A stretch of DNA of 64,000 nt. It comes from Embleya scabrispora. GTDB taxonomy: Bacteria; Actinomycetota; Actinomycetes; Streptomycetales; Streptomycetaceae. The stretch spans positions 62,001 through 126,000 of the forward strand of contig NZ_MWQN01000003.1 in the NCBI RefSeq assembly GCF_002024165.1, written 5' to 3'. The position numbers were made by a program, and so were the translations under genes. A model generated the notes under the pieces. The model saw only the letters and a list, made by a program, of their open reading frames with translations, ran no database searches and had not been told where the DNA came from. Positions 35,172-44,904 of the stretch are shown one piece after another; position 1 is the stretch's first letter, and every line of letters starts with the position of its first letter.

Positions 35172-35426
35172 ATGAGTGAAACCGTGCCGATCACCGAGGC
35201 CCGTGCCAGGTTCGGGTCGCTGGTGCGTCGGGCCTCGCACGCCCGGGAGCGCATCACCATCACCGATCACGGCCAGGCCGCCGCCGTGCTCATCAACCCC
35301 CAAGAACTCGCCGACCTCGAGGACGCCCTCGCCCTGGCCCAGTACCGCGCCCGCCAGGCCGAGCAGAAAACCGCAGGTGTGCCGCACGACGAGGTTCGCT
35401 CGCGACTCGGGCTGGATCCGGTTTGA
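35172..35426 (+). CDS. Phd/YefM-family antitoxin
   Basis: An 84-residue protein beginning MSETVPITEARARFGSLVRR, the standard Phd/YefM DNA-binding N-terminus, followed by ITITDHGQAAAVLIN and a flexible C-terminal toxin-binding tail. It should neutralise the RelE-type toxin and repress its own promoter. The stop overlaps the toxin start by 3 bases. Confidence 0.92.
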   Translation: MSETVPITEARARFGSLVRRASHARERITITDHGQAAAVLINPQELADLEDALALAQYRARQAEQKTAGVPHDEVRSRLGLDPV

Positions 35427-35674
35427 GGTACGCGATCGTCTGGGACGAGGTGGCGATCGACACGGCCGCCCGTTTCCTCAAGGACGACCACGACGGCCTG
35501 CGACAAGTCATGGATGCCGTCGACCTCCTCGCCGACAACCCTCGCCCGGACGGCACCTTCGAGTACGGCTCGCCCGACCTGCGGCGCATGCACGTCGGCC
35601 GCCACCGCGTGATGTACGAGATCACCGACAACGTCCTGACCATCGTCGTCATCCACCTCGGCCGCCTCAGTTGA
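35423..35674 (+). CDS. RelE/ParE-family toxin
   Basis: An 83-residue basic protein with the RelE fold pattern: MRYAIVWDEVAIDTAARFL, the helix LRQVMDAVDLLADNPRPDG, then DLRRMHVGRHRVMYEI and ending VIHLGRLS. It uses a TTG start that overlaps the antitoxin stop, so expression is coupled. Family role: ribosome-dependent mRNA cleavage. The basic residues in the central beta strands are present. Confidence 0.9.
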   Translation: MRYAIVWDEVAIDTAARFLKDDHDGLRQVMDAVDLLADNPRPDGTFEYGSPDLRRMHVGRHRVMYEITDNVLTIVVIHLGRLS

Positions 35675-36030
35675 TCGAGCCGCACCCCGACGCCCGTGTG
35701 CCCCGCCGACCCGACGAGAGGGTGTCGTGGTGACCGCGGCGTTCGAGCATGGCGAGGAGACCATCCCGGCCCGCGCCGTGACCCGCGACTTTCCGGCCGA
35801 TCCGCAGGCCGAGCACGGCTTTCCCGTCTCGCGCCGCACCATGGGCGTGGTGCAATCCGTGGTCGGCACACTGCCGACCAACGCCTGCCGGACACGCCCC
35901 GGGTCCGTGCACGCACGCCGACCCTGGAGGCCACCGGCGGGGCGAACGACGTCACGGTGCGAGACGGCGACCCCCACGCTGCCGACCCAAGGTGGGATCG
36001 GCCACCACGAACTCGAGATCGTCCCGGCCG
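35675..36030. other. Intergenic, nothing firm
   Basis: About 355 bases. A plus-strand reading from 35727 looks partly protein-like (TIPARAVTRDFPADPQAEHG) but then loses coherence, so this may be a decayed gene. No identification. Confidence 0.35.
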
Positions 36031-38067
36031 TCAGCTCGCCGGGACGAACTGTGTCCCGAGTTGGTCGTCGAGGCGGTGGATGAGGTATTCGAGCTGGCTG
36101 CCGACGCGACGCTTGAGGGCGTCCAGGGTCGGGGGCGCGTGTTCCTCCGGGGACGAGGAGTCGGCCGCCTTGCCCTCGATCAGTGCGAGTACGCCGGTGC
36201 TGGGGTCGTACAGCGCGGCGCGAGGGCGGGTGTGGAAGCCGTCGGCGTTCGGCACGTAGGTGAGGAATTCGCGGAAGTCGGCCAGGCCCTTGACGCGTGG
36301 ACCCGTGTACGGCCCGGAGGTCTGCTCCTCGTTTTCCTGGTATCTGCCGGTCGGCTTGAGGGTGCATGTGCCGCTGCCGACGAGTTGTACGAAGTAGTCA
36401 CTGGTGAGGTCCCGGAAGTCCTTGCGGACGTACCACAGGGTGATCGTGGTGGCGATGTCGTCGGCGAGATAGGACCGCGCGGCGAATTCCGGTTGGGGAT
36501 ACAGCCAGGTGTCCCAGTGCTTGCCCTTGAGTTGGTCCACGCACGGGGTGCCGGGGTTGGGTATCGTCTCCAGTGTGCCGCCGCCGAAGCGGTTGTTGTT
36601 GTCGACGGTCGGCGGCCTGACGGTGAAGCCGGGGATGTTCCCGCCGGGCAGTACCTCGGCGAGGCGGGCGAACGGCGGTTCCGCGGCGACGAGTTGCAGG
36701 CGGTAGACCTTGAATCCGTTCGCTCCCTCGGCGATGGACGCCCCCACCTCCATGAGCAGCGGTTCGTGTTCCCACGCCGCCAGGATCGCCCGGATCATCA
36801 AGGGGCACTGCTTCTCGCACAGTTCCTCGATCTGTTTGCCCGCGGCCGATGCGACCTGTTCCGGGCTCCAGCCCTGGCGGCTGACGGCGACGGCGAGTCG
36901 GGTTCCGAGTTTGCGCATCGCGTCACCGCACTCGCGTGCGCCCGCGACGAGTCGGCCGGTGATGTCGGCGGCGGAGGGGTTCGGCAGCTTGGAGATCTCC
37001 GTCCCGTGCTTGTACAGGCAGGCGAACGCCTCGGCGGCCTCGTGAGTCGTGGCCACCGCCCGGACCACGGGATCGGTCGGCGCGGCGGGCAACATGCCCT
37101 CGAAGGTGGCCGTGGCCAGGTCCAACAGGGGGGTCGCCGCGTCCAGGGTGGCGGTGATCGCGGCGCCGGCCGTCAGCTTCGACAGATCGACCTTGAGTCG
37201 GATCATGCCGCCGGCTGGCAGGAACGCGACGGGCAGATTCTGCGCCGAGGCCATGGTCCGGGCCAGGAGCGTATACGGATTGTCGGGGTCCGGCTTGGCC
37301 TCGACGAACCGGACACCGGGAGGCAGATCGAGCAGGAAGGGGGTGAAGTGCGGATTGCTCACGTACAGATCGAGGGTTCGTCGCGACCCGTCGGTGACAT
37401 CGAATTTGGCGCACGTGATGGCGCCGGGTACGAACTTCTCGACGTCGAGGGTGAGGGTGAGCGCGGGGTACGCGCACTCGACGGTGGGCGGGTTCGCCAC
37501 GCGCTTGCCGATGCCCAGGACGCCGTCGGTGCTCAGCAGGTTCCTCGCCTTGGTCATGGTCGTCGAGATCGCGCTTTCGACGTCCCACCATCCGATTCCC
37601 CAGAGGGAGAAGCGGTCCGTGCCCACCGAGACCCGATGCCGTGCCGTATCCACGTGTTCCGGCGTCAGGGCCTGCCATGCGTTGCCTTCGTAGCGCAACA
37701 CCCGCAGGTTCTCGACCTGTTGCGGCGTCGCCTCGGCGGGATAGTCCAGGGTCACCACGGCCCGCCCCTTGACGAGTTCACCACCCCGTACCTCGATCTT
37801 CGTCGGCTTGCCGAAGAGCTTGTACGCGCCGCTCGGCGGCGGCGCGTCGTCGACGGTGCTCAGCTGCAGGACCGGCGAAGCCCCCTTGAACGCCTTGGCA
37901 GGTGCCGAAACGGACACGCCCCCTTGGGGGTTGACCCCCTCGACGGAACCCTTGCCGTCGCCATCGCCTCCGCCGCCGCCCGACGTACATCCGGCAACCA
38001 CGGCCACAACCACCGCGAGCACCACCGCCGTCCGAACACGCGCCGCCGCCCGGGACCACGCCGTCAT
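36031..38067 (-). CDS. Large secreted lipoprotein of unknown function
   Basis: A 678-residue protein. The signal peptide has a basic start, a valine/alanine core and lipobox VVAGC, with Cys27 as lipid site, followed by a Gly/Ser/Asp linker. The mature part begins with a beta-rich region that resembles a ZU5-like or surface domain (VVTLDYPAEATPQQVENLRV, WQALTPEHVDTARHRVSV). A helical middle has paired cysteines (CLYKHG, ECGDAMRK, LCEKQCPL), and the tail ends in an alpha/beta region (YDPSTGVLALIEGKAADSSS). No enzyme motif recognised. The ATG at 38067 fits the signal peptide; one at 38079 would add four residues. Confidence 0.8.
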   Translation of the reverse strand: MTAWSRAAARVRTAVVLAVVVAVVAGCTSGGGGGDGDGKGSVEGVNPQGGVSVSAPAKAFKGASPVLQLSTVDDAPPPSGAYKLFGKPTKIEVRGGELVKGRAVVTLDYPAEATPQQVENLRVLRYEGNAWQALTPEHVDTARHRVSVGTDRFSLWGIGWWDVESAISTTMTKARNLLSTDGVLGIGKRVANPPTVECAYPALTLTLDVEKFVPGAITCAKFDVTDGSRRTLDLYVSNPHFTPFLLDLPPGVRFVEAKPDPDNPYTLLARTMASAQNLPVAFLPAGGMIRLKVDLSKLTAGAAITATLDAATPLLDLATATFEGMLPAAPTDPVVRAVATTHEAAEAFACLYKHGTEISKLPNPSAADITGRLVAGARECGDAMRKLGTRLAVAVSRQGWSPEQVASAAGKQIEELCEKQCPLMIRAILAAWEHEPLLMEVGASIAEGANGFKVYRLQLVAAEPPFARLAEVLPGGNIPGFTVRPPTVDNNNRFGGGTLETIPNPGTPCVDQLKGKHWDTWLYPQPEFAARSYLADDIATTITLWYVRKDFRDLTSDYFVQLVGSGTCTLKPTGRYQENEEQTSGPYTGPRVKGLADFREFLTYVPNADGFHTRPRAALYDPSTGVLALIEGKAADSSSPEEHAPPTLDALKRRVGSQLEYLIHRLDDQLGTQFVPAS

Positions 38068-38616
38068 GTCCCCCACCATCCCCACGTCACACCCGTCACG
38101 GCCCCACCGGACGAATCCACCGCGCCCCCCACGAACGCGCACCCATCGATCATGCGCGGAACAGCCCCGGTCCGAGGGCACGTTCGACGAAACCGGGCAG
38201 GAGGGCGCGCGTTCGAGGTCCAGATCGGCGAACAGGCTCGCCGACGGCAGGACCACTTCCCCGGGCATGGCCTACCCGCCTGTGGATCCCTCCGTGACGC
38301 CGATCGGCAAGCGCCGTCCAACTCGTGCATCCGCACGCGCTCCCGCTCACGCGCCCTACACCGCTACAGGTGCTCCACCAAAAAGCCCCGAACAGGAGGA
38401 TTCTCCAGGCCCGCGAGGCAACAATCGAGGGGCGGACCGGGACGACGCGTACCGCAGACAGTCCGCCTCGACGTGTGCGCCGACCACCGAATTCCACACG
38501 ACGCCGTCGTCCGGGACCGGTTGTGTCCCCGCCGCGCCGCACGTGCCGCCGGCCTCGGGCCGACACCGAGACAGCACGGATCCGAGCAGGACCGACCGGA
38601 ACCGGAGGACTCCCCC
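38068..38616. other. Divergent intergenic region
   Basis: About 550 bases between the lipoprotein gene (minus) and the small ORF/ABC transporter (plus). No supported gene; promoters for both directions should lie here. Confidence 0.4.
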
Positions 38617-38712
38617 ATGGATCGACTTCTCCCCTGGCCCCGTGGGCCGCGACCCCTCACGCCACCGCACTCCACCGCCGCGCTTCGGCACGCGGGCGCG
38701 GTGTCGGGATGA
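38617..38712 (+). CDS. 31-residue small ORF coupled to the ABC transporter
   Basis: ATG 38617 has a CCGGAGGAC site 7-8 bases upstream, the strongest SD in the region. The ORF encodes a 31-residue peptide, rich in Pro, Arg and Leu (begins MDRLLPWPRGPRPL). Its TGA overlaps the ATG of the ABC transporter gene (ATGA), which itself lacks a good SD site. That arrangement suggests either a translational leader for the transporter or a small peptide cargo. I recognise no family; conservation in relatives would decide. Confidence 0.5.
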   Translation: MDRLLPWPRGPRPLTPPHSTAALRHAGAVSG

Positions 38713-40709
38713 TCCGGCCGCGCCGGGCGCGGCGCAATCGTGCGGCGGAGGCGATGGCGGTCGGCGACGCGAGCGGCCGGGAATTGTTCGGCGGCAAACT
38801 CAAACCCACCTGGGGTCGGCATCTTCATCGCGGTGCCCACGTGGAACTGTCGTTTCTGGGGACTTTGCGGCGGCTGCCGCGTCTGATCGCCCGGTCGGTG
38901 CGCCTCGCGTGGGCCGCGGATCGAATCGCGCTGCTGGTGGTGGCGTTCGCCCAGATCGGGCAGGGCGTCACCGCCGCGCTGGGGCTGGTGGGCACCAACC
39001 GCATCCTGGTCGAATTGTTCAACGCCGGCCCGACCCCCGACCGGGTGCGTTCCGCCGCGCCCGCGTTGGTGTTCGTGGCCGCGATGGGGGTGGCGGGGGC
39101 GCTGCTGCGGGCCGCTTCGACGGCGGCGACCGGGCGGCTGGAGCCGAAGGTGGAGCGGTTCGCCGAGGTCGAGTTGCTGCGGCGGGTGATGCGGGTGGAG
39201 ATGGCGACGTTGGAGGACGCCGACTTCAAACGGCTCCTGCAGACCGCCAAGTGGGGTACCAACGCGAGCCGGTTGATGATCACGTACAGCGTGCAGGTGG
39301 TCAACGCGCTGGTTTCGCTGGCGGCCGTCGGCACGGTGTTGGCGGTGTTGCACCCGCTGTTGTTGCCGATGATGCTGCTGATCATCCTGCCCCCCGGGTG
39401 GGGCACCGTACGGTCCGCCCGACGCCGCTACGAATCGGTGCTTGCCTGGACCGACCACGGCAGGCAACAAGGCGAGATCGCCTGGGCGTTGACCGCGCAG
39501 GACACCGCCCAGGAGGTCCGGGTGCACGGCGCGGGGCCCTATCTGCTGCACCACTACGAACGCATGGCGGCCGCGGCCGAAGCGGAGAAGGAACGCCTGG
39601 CCAAGGCAGAGGCGGGCACCGACCTCGCGGCGTCCGCGCTGTCGGGCGTCGCGTCCGGGTTGACGTACCTCACCCTCGCGTGGCTGCTGTTGAGCGGACG
39701 CGCGGACCTGGCCACCTCCGGCACGGCGGTGCTGGCGATCCGCACCGGCACCACCAGTCTCGCCGGTCTCGTCACCGGGATCCAGCACCTGTACGAGCAG
39801 GCCCTGTTCGCCAACGACCTCCAGGAGGCGTGCGCCCAGGCGGACCTGCACGCCATCCCCACCAGCGGAAGCTCGGTCACCGCGCCGCACAGGGTGCGGG
39901 TCAAGGACGTGTCGTTCACCTACCCCGGCCGGGACCACAAGGCCCTGGACGGCGTCGACGTGACCCTGACCCGGGGCACGATCGTCGCGTTCGCCGGGGA
40001 GAACGGCTCGGGCAAGACGACGTTGGCGAAGCTGATCGCGGGCCTGTACCGGCCCGAGAGCGGCAGCATCGAGTGGGACGGCGTGGATGTCGCCGACGCC
40101 GACCGCACCAGCGTGTTCGATCAGGTCGCCCTGGTGCCGCAGGACTTCGTGCGGTGGGACCTGACCGCCCGAGCGAACATCGTCCTCGGCCGGCCCGACA
40201 TCGACGCCGGGCCCGATGAGGACGTCCTGTGGGCGGCGTGCGAGTACGCGGGCGCCGGGCCCGTGGTCGAGGAACTCCCGCGCGGGCTGGACACGTTGCT
40301 CGACCGCAACTACGAGGGCGGCGTCGAGTTGTCCGGCGGACAGTGGCAGGCCATCGCCCTGGCGCGCGAACGCTACCGGCGCGCGCCTGTGGTGATCGCG
40401 GACGAGCCCACGTCGGCGCTGGACGCGCGCAAGGAGATCGAGACGTTCGCCCGCATTCGCGAACTCGTCGCCGACGGCACCATCGTCGTCCTGATCACCC
40501 ACCGCCTCGCCTCGGTCCAACACGCCGACCACATCTACGTCCTCGACAAGGGCCGCATCGCCGAACACGGAACCCACGGCGAACTCACGGCCGCGGGCGG
40601 GATCTACGCGGAGATGTTCGCGCTTCAGTCCGACCAGTACGGCGCGCGCCCGGCGGTACACACCGCCTCGGGTCCGATTCCCGCGACAAGGAAGACCGCC
40701 GATGACTGA
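38709..40709 (+). CDS. ABC exporter, fused permease and ATPase
   Basis: A 666-residue half-transporter. After a polar N-terminus, about five to six membrane segments lie between residues 50 and 350. The ATPase domain has Walker A GENGSGKTT, Q-loop LVPQDFVRWDLTARANI, signature VELSGGQWQ, Walker B PVVIADEPTSALD and switch LITHR. It should work as a dimer, exporting a lipid, peptide or drug. The membrane part resembles peptide-exporter-like actinobacterial ABC proteins found near RiPP genes, but the substrate is unknown. Its start depends on the coupled 31-codon ORF. Confidence 0.88.
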   Translation: MIRPRRARRNRAAEAMAVGDASGRELFGGKLKPTWGRHLHRGAHVELSFLGTLRRLPRLIARSVRLAWAADRIALLVVAFAQIGQGVTAALGLVGTNRILVELFNAGPTPDRVRSAAPALVFVAAMGVAGALLRAASTAATGRLEPKVERFAEVELLRRVMRVEMATLEDADFKRLLQTAKWGTNASRLMITYSVQVVNALVSLAAVGTVLAVLHPLLLPMMLLIILPPGWGTVRSARRRYESVLAWTDHGRQQGEIAWALTAQDTAQEVRVHGAGPYLLHHYERMAAAAEAEKERLAKAEAGTDLAASALSGVASGLTYLTLAWLLLSGRADLATSGTAVLAIRTGTTSLAGLVTGIQHLYEQALFANDLQEACAQADLHAIPTSGSSVTAPHRVRVKDVSFTYPGRDHKALDGVDVTLTRGTIVAFAGENGSGKTTLAKLIAGLYRPESGSIEWDGVDVADADRTSVFDQVALVPQDFVRWDLTARANIVLGRPDIDAGPDEDVLWAACEYAGAGPVVEELPRGLDTLLDRNYEGGVELSGGQWQAIALARERYRRAPVVIADEPTSALDARKEIETFARIRELVADGTIVVLITHRLASVQHADHIYVLDKGRIAEHGTHGELTAAGGIYAEMFALQSDQYGARPAVHTASGPIPATRKTADD

Positions 40710-41085
40710 ACATCCGCGACGCGTCGACGCCTTCGGGCGTGGGCCCGCCCTCGGGGCCCGGGCGGCTGCGTTGATGGCTCGCCGGGCAGCGGGACCTGAG
40801 ACGCACACCCCGGCTTCCAGATCCGCATGCAGGTCGGCCACGGTCTCGATGGTGGCGCGAGCGGTTGCCCAGATTTCCGTGCGGATCGGGTGGGAAGACG
40901 TCGCCGGATCTGTCCAGGCGCGCGGCCTCCTCATCGGCCCGGGAGACGAAGTCCTCGGCCCCGGCTCTCACGGTGTTCACGGCCAACGAACCCGTGCCCG
41001 CCCTGTTGTTGAGTACCTCTCGGGGGTTCCGCCGCCTCACCGACTCCGCGTGTGCCGCCTGCCGGATCCGGAGCACGCCCGCCAC
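40710..41085 (-). pseudogene. Broken coding remnant, family not recognised
   Basis: On the minus strand, positions about 41085-40870 read as protein in one frame (VLNNRAGTGSLAVNTVRAGA, then VSRADEEAARLDRSGDVFP). From about 40900 to 40740 the protein-like reading continues in another (IRTEIWATARATIETVADLH). The two would join through one frameshift near 40885. The product has a helical, charged character. No start or stop context supports a working gene. It runs opposite to its neighbours. Confidence 0.3.
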
Positions 41086-41228
41086 TACCCGGCCCCGGGG
41101 CCCACCGCCCCCGGTCGAGTCTCGGTGCCGTGGGGGGGTTCGGCCGCGTCGAAGGTGTGGTTTCCCGAACCCCGATACGGGGGGCGGCGCCCTCGGCCGG
41201 GGGCCGGCCGGGCGGCCATGCTGGGGAC

Positions 41229-42580
41229 ATGAGAACCACAGCGATGCCGGGGCTCGCGTATGCCGGGATGCGGGCCCGTCCCATGACGTTCGCCGGGGTG
41301 GCCGCCGCCGTCTTCCTCACCATCGCGTCCGTGACGCTGTTCGGGACGCTCGTCGCGACCCCGGCACCCCCGGCCCCGACGGCCGGGCCGGACTCGCGCT
41401 GCTCGGCGGCGCGTTCGGCGAAATCGCCGTCGTCGCGGCGGTGTTCGTGGTCGCCACCACCCTCGGCTACGCCGCCCGCCAGCAGCAGCGCGAACTCGTC
41501 CTGCTGCGCGCCGCGGGCGCGACTCCGCGCCAGGTGCGGCGGCTCGTCCGGCTCCAGATCGCCGCGGTCGTGGCCGTGGTCGGTCCGCCGGCGTGGGCAA
41601 CGGGAGCGTACGGCGCGCGGTGGTTCGTCGACGCTCTGGCCGGGCACGGGTTGGCCGCGCACGGAATCGACGTCCCCGCCGCACCGGTCCCGATGGCGGT
41701 GGCGTCCGCCGTGGCGGTACTGGTGGGCGCCGTGGTGGTGCCCATCGCCACCCGCGGTGCCGCATCCGGGCGGCCGGTGGCGCCTGCGCCCGCCCGCAGC
41801 CTGATCCGGCTCACCGCAGGCGTCGTCGTACTCGCGACGGGCGGTTGGTTCTGCATGTTCCTGCGCGGCCGATCGCCCGATGAGGCCGGCCAGGGCGCGC
41901 TGCTCGCGGCACTGATCCTGCTGGTCGGTGTGGCGCTGCTCGGGCCGTTCCTGGTTCGCGCCGCGGCCGCGGTGCCGCTGCGCCCGTACGCGCCGCGAGT
42001 CGGCAAACTCGTGGCGGCCAATCTGCGTGGGCACGCCCGGCGGGTGTCGGCCGCGGTGGTCCCGGTGGCTCTCCTGACGGGTCTTGCCTGCACGTTCCAA
42101 TTCGTCTCGGACACAATCGATCACACGTCGCGTCTCGACGCCGGTTCCGCGCTCGCCGGCGTAGCCTCGCCCGGCGACGTGTGGCTGCGGCAGGCCGAAC
42201 TCGTCCTGCTCGCCTGCTTCGGCGCCGTCGCCACGGTGAACTCGGCGGCGGCGCTGACCCTGGAACGCCGCCGGGAGTTCGCGTCCCTGCGCCTGATCGG
42301 CGCTTCGCGCGCCCAGGTGGCACGCATGTTGGCGGTGGAGACGGCACTCGCGGCCGCGGTGGGCATCGCCGCCGGAACCGCCGTCGCGTGGGCCGCGGCG
42401 GCCGCGTTCGGCGCCACCCTGCCGGGCGCGCCGCTTCCGACGATCGACATCGGCGCGTACACGGTCGTGGTTGCCGGCGCCCTTGGGATGACCGGCGCGG
42501 GCGTGGCGGGGGCGGCGGTGCGCGCGTTGGCCGACTCGGCCGTGTCCGCGGCGGCGGAGGGAACGGAGAGCGACGGCTGA
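41229..42580 (+). pseudogene. FtsX-like ABC permease, frameshifted
   Basis: The first 45 or so residues from ATG 41229 (YAGMRARPMTFAGVAAAVFL, one membrane helix) lie in one frame. From about 41362 the protein continues in another frame: ALLGGAFGEIAVVAAVFVV, then the FtsX core (QQQRELVLLRAAGATPRQVR) and a second copy of that motif near the end (RRREFASLRLIGASRAQVAR). One base missing from the C run near 41359-41362 would restore a single protein of about 450 residues. It belongs to the MacB/LolC-type permease group. The usual ATPase partner gene is not next to it. Real pseudogene or assembly error cannot be told here. Confidence 0.7.
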
Positions 42581-43045
42581 CGCGACATCCGGGAGCCGCG
42601 CCGGGCGGCGCTGTCCGCCGTGGTCAGTGCCGTCGCGACGCTCGCGGCGCTGGCTATGGCGTGGCTCGCGTTGCGGGCGGCGAGGGCGTCCGCCGACGCG
42701 GCCAGGAGCCTGACGCAGCTCGAACGCGACCGGTGGCACCGTGAGATGACCCCCGACGTCGACCTCGACCACGGCGCCGGCACGGGTGGCTCCTGCATCG
42801 AGGAGATCGCATCGACGGCGCGAGTGCCGACGGCCGAGCGGTGCCCGCGGTCGAGAGAATCCCGGGCACCGGACGCAGGTATCAACTCGAAGGCACCCGC
42901 CCCCGGTCTGGACACCCGACGTCGCCTTATGGGATTCGCTGTACCCCGCCACCCCGGTGCGGTTGCTGATCACGTGCCGGGCCGACGGACACCGCCCGTG
43001 GCACGATCCGCTGGAGGTCGCCGTCACCGCGCCGCCGGCCCCTGA
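42581..43045 (+). pseudogene. Decayed hypothetical membrane-anchored protein
   Basis: From about 42612 the plus strand reads VVSAVATLAALAMAWLALRA, then SLTQLERDRWHREMTPDVD, the usual start of an actinomycete hypothetical protein with one N-terminal helix. A later frame (about 42880-43045) reads VWTPDVALWDSLYPATPV and a CRADGHRPWHDP segment, like the end of the same family. The middle is missing or scrambled, so this is a remnant. Confidence 0.4.
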
Positions 43046-43584
43046 CCCAGACGTCGCCAGGCCCCCGATCACATTCCGCCCGCCACCGGGGCCCGGATCA
43101 CTGCCGGCGCCTGCTCGTCGACGGCATCGATGTCGACGCACCGATACGCCCAGCCACTGTTCGACCGCCGCAGCCGTGTGACCGGGTCGGATCGGTTCAC
43201 GCACCAGGGGCGACCGGGGCCGAACCGAAAACCGGACACCACGCGGGCTCGAGCACCGGAGACGAGGGCGCCCACACGGGCGGCACCGCCGACGTTGGAC
43301 GCCGCGTGGTTGCACGCGCAGACGACCGTGTCCGATACAGGGGTCGCTGCAACGAGCCCGATCGGACGGAACGCAGCCCCGGGTTCTGCGTTACGGCCCC
43401 GACCGTTCCCGTGGAAGTCCTGGTGTGTTTTCCGGGGCGTCCCATCCAGCGAAGCCGACTGCGGGTGTGAGCAACTCGATAGTCGCCGCTGCGGGTTCGG
43501 TCCTATAGTGAGCGGCCCGCGCCGTCCCCGGCGACCGCATCAACGCACCCGCGCACGCGGGTGTGTTTTCTCGATCGGCCATTC
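43046..43584. other. Intergenic upstream of the sortase-signal protein
   Basis: About 540 bases with no supported gene. TATAGT at 43504-43509, 76 bases before the next start, is a plausible -10 element. Confidence 0.35.
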
Positions 43585-44766
43585 ATGAAACCTGTGCGCG
43601 CTCTCGTAGCCGCCGCAGTCGTCGCCGTCCCGCTGTGTGCGCTTGCCCCGGCGAGCACCGCGTACGCGTCCAACCTGCCCGAGCAGGCGATCAGCGTCTC
43701 CTTCCCCAACCCCGTCCAATACACCGGCGGTTGGTCCGAGGGAACGGTCCGGCTGACGAATCCCACCCAGAGCACCCACACGGGCGTTCACCCGTACCTG
43801 CGCCTGTCCCGGCTGCCGCAGCACCCCCTGGCGAGCGTGGAGTTCTCCGAAACTCCCGGCGGCGCGTGGAAGCCGCTCACCACCACCACGGACCCCGAAA
43901 CCGGCGACATCACCGGCGACCTCGGCCCCGCCGCGGGCGTGACCGTGGCCCCCGGCTACGACCACGCGTGGCGGGTCCGAGTACGCCTGCCCCAGATGCC
44001 CACGGAAGGCCCTGTCAACGACGTCAACGTCGCCCTCGTCGTCGCCACCGGTGTCCGTCCCGGCGGCAACTTCGAGGGCATCGTCGGCGTGGACGGCGGC
44101 GAGTTGCGGGTGACCGGCCTGAACACCTCGTACACGGGACTGCCCAAGCAGGTCCCCGCGGACGCCAAGCCGCACGAGTTCCAGGTACACATCAAGACCC
44201 AGAACAAGGCCGACTGGCACCTGGGTAAGTCGTCATTCGGTCTGGACCTCGGCCGGTCGATGAGCGGAACGTCCGCGTGCGACGCCCAGATCGAAGTCAA
44301 GGACCAGCAAGGCACCTGGCACAAGGTCAAGAACGGCGCGGAAGGCATGACCTCCGGAGACGTCGACCTTGCCAACTGGGCCACCGGCCCGGTCGACGAC
44401 AGGGTCGTCCAGGCACGGATCAGCGTCGGTGGAGGCTACGCCACGCCCGCGAACCACGTCCTCGGCTTCGGCTACTACCCCGGCGCCGGGCCCAACAACT
44501 ACTACGAGAAGTTCGAGTTCACCACGGTCGCGGTCCCGGGTGCCGCGAAGTGCGCGGGCGGGGAAACCACACCGCCGACCACGGCACCGACCACGCCGAC
44601 GGACCCCTCCACCGCGGCACCCGTACCGCCGGCCAAGGGCGGCGGCACGGAACTCGCCGACACCGGTAGCGACAACGGCAACACGATGACACTCGTCGGT
44701 GTCGCGAGCGCCCTCGTGCTCGTCGGAGCCGGCACCACCGTCGTGCTGCGCCGCCGCCGGGCCTGA
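43585..44766 (+). CDS. Surface protein with C-terminal sortase signal (LADTG)
   Basis: A 393-residue exported protein. The signal peptide spans about 1-29 (ALVAAAVVAVPLCALAPAST, cleaved near AYA-SN). The mature part is beta-rich, about 30-320. A Thr/Pro-rich wall-spanning linker (about 325-350) precedes LADTG at 357-361, a hydrophobic helix and a basic tail (RRRRA). LAxTG is the motif of the class E sortases of high-GC Gram-positives, so the protein should be covalently wall-anchored. No sortase gene is in the window. The binding or structural role is unknown. Transcribed alone with a hairpin after it. Confidence 0.88.
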   Translation: MKPVRALVAAAVVAVPLCALAPASTAYASNLPEQAISVSFPNPVQYTGGWSEGTVRLTNPTQSTHTGVHPYLRLSRLPQHPLASVEFSETPGGAWKPLTTTTDPETGDITGDLGPAAGVTVAPGYDHAWRVRVRLPQMPTEGPVNDVNVALVVATGVRPGGNFEGIVGVDGGELRVTGLNTSYTGLPKQVPADAKPHEFQVHIKTQNKADWHLGKSSFGLDLGRSMSGTSACDAQIEVKDQQGTWHKVKNGAEGMTSGDVDLANWATGPVDDRVVQARISVGGGYATPANHVLGFGYYPGAGPNNYYEKFEFTTVAVPGAAKCAGGETTPPTTAPTTPTDPSTAAPVPPAKGGGTELADTGSDNGNTMTLVGVASALVLVGAGTTVVLRRRRA

Positions 44767-44828
44767 CGCTCACGCTCCACCGGAACCCCACCCGGGCGCA
44801 GACCTGTAACCGGCGAAGGTTCCCCACG

Positions 44829-44860
44829 TGCGGGGCGGTCCCGACGGCCCGCCCCGCACA
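44829..44860 (+). terminator. GC-rich hairpin after the surface-protein gene
   Basis: GTGCGGGGCGG at 44829-44839 pairs exactly with 44850-44860 across a 10-base loop, 63 bases past the stop. Likely terminator. Confidence 0.6.
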
Positions 44861-44904
44861 TGCGTTGGAGCCCGCCCCACCTCGCCCCGTGGGTGAGGAT
44901 CACG

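Noticed and set aside
35727-36083. Plus-strand ORF after the toxin gene
   Set aside because: Starts with a protein-like stretch but turns into Arg/Pro-rich sequence with no family; not enough to call a gene.
38364-40934. Minus-strand open frame of 856 codons
   Set aside because: Mostly antisense to the ABC exporter. Only its first part (about 40740-40900) looks coding and is reported as a remnant.
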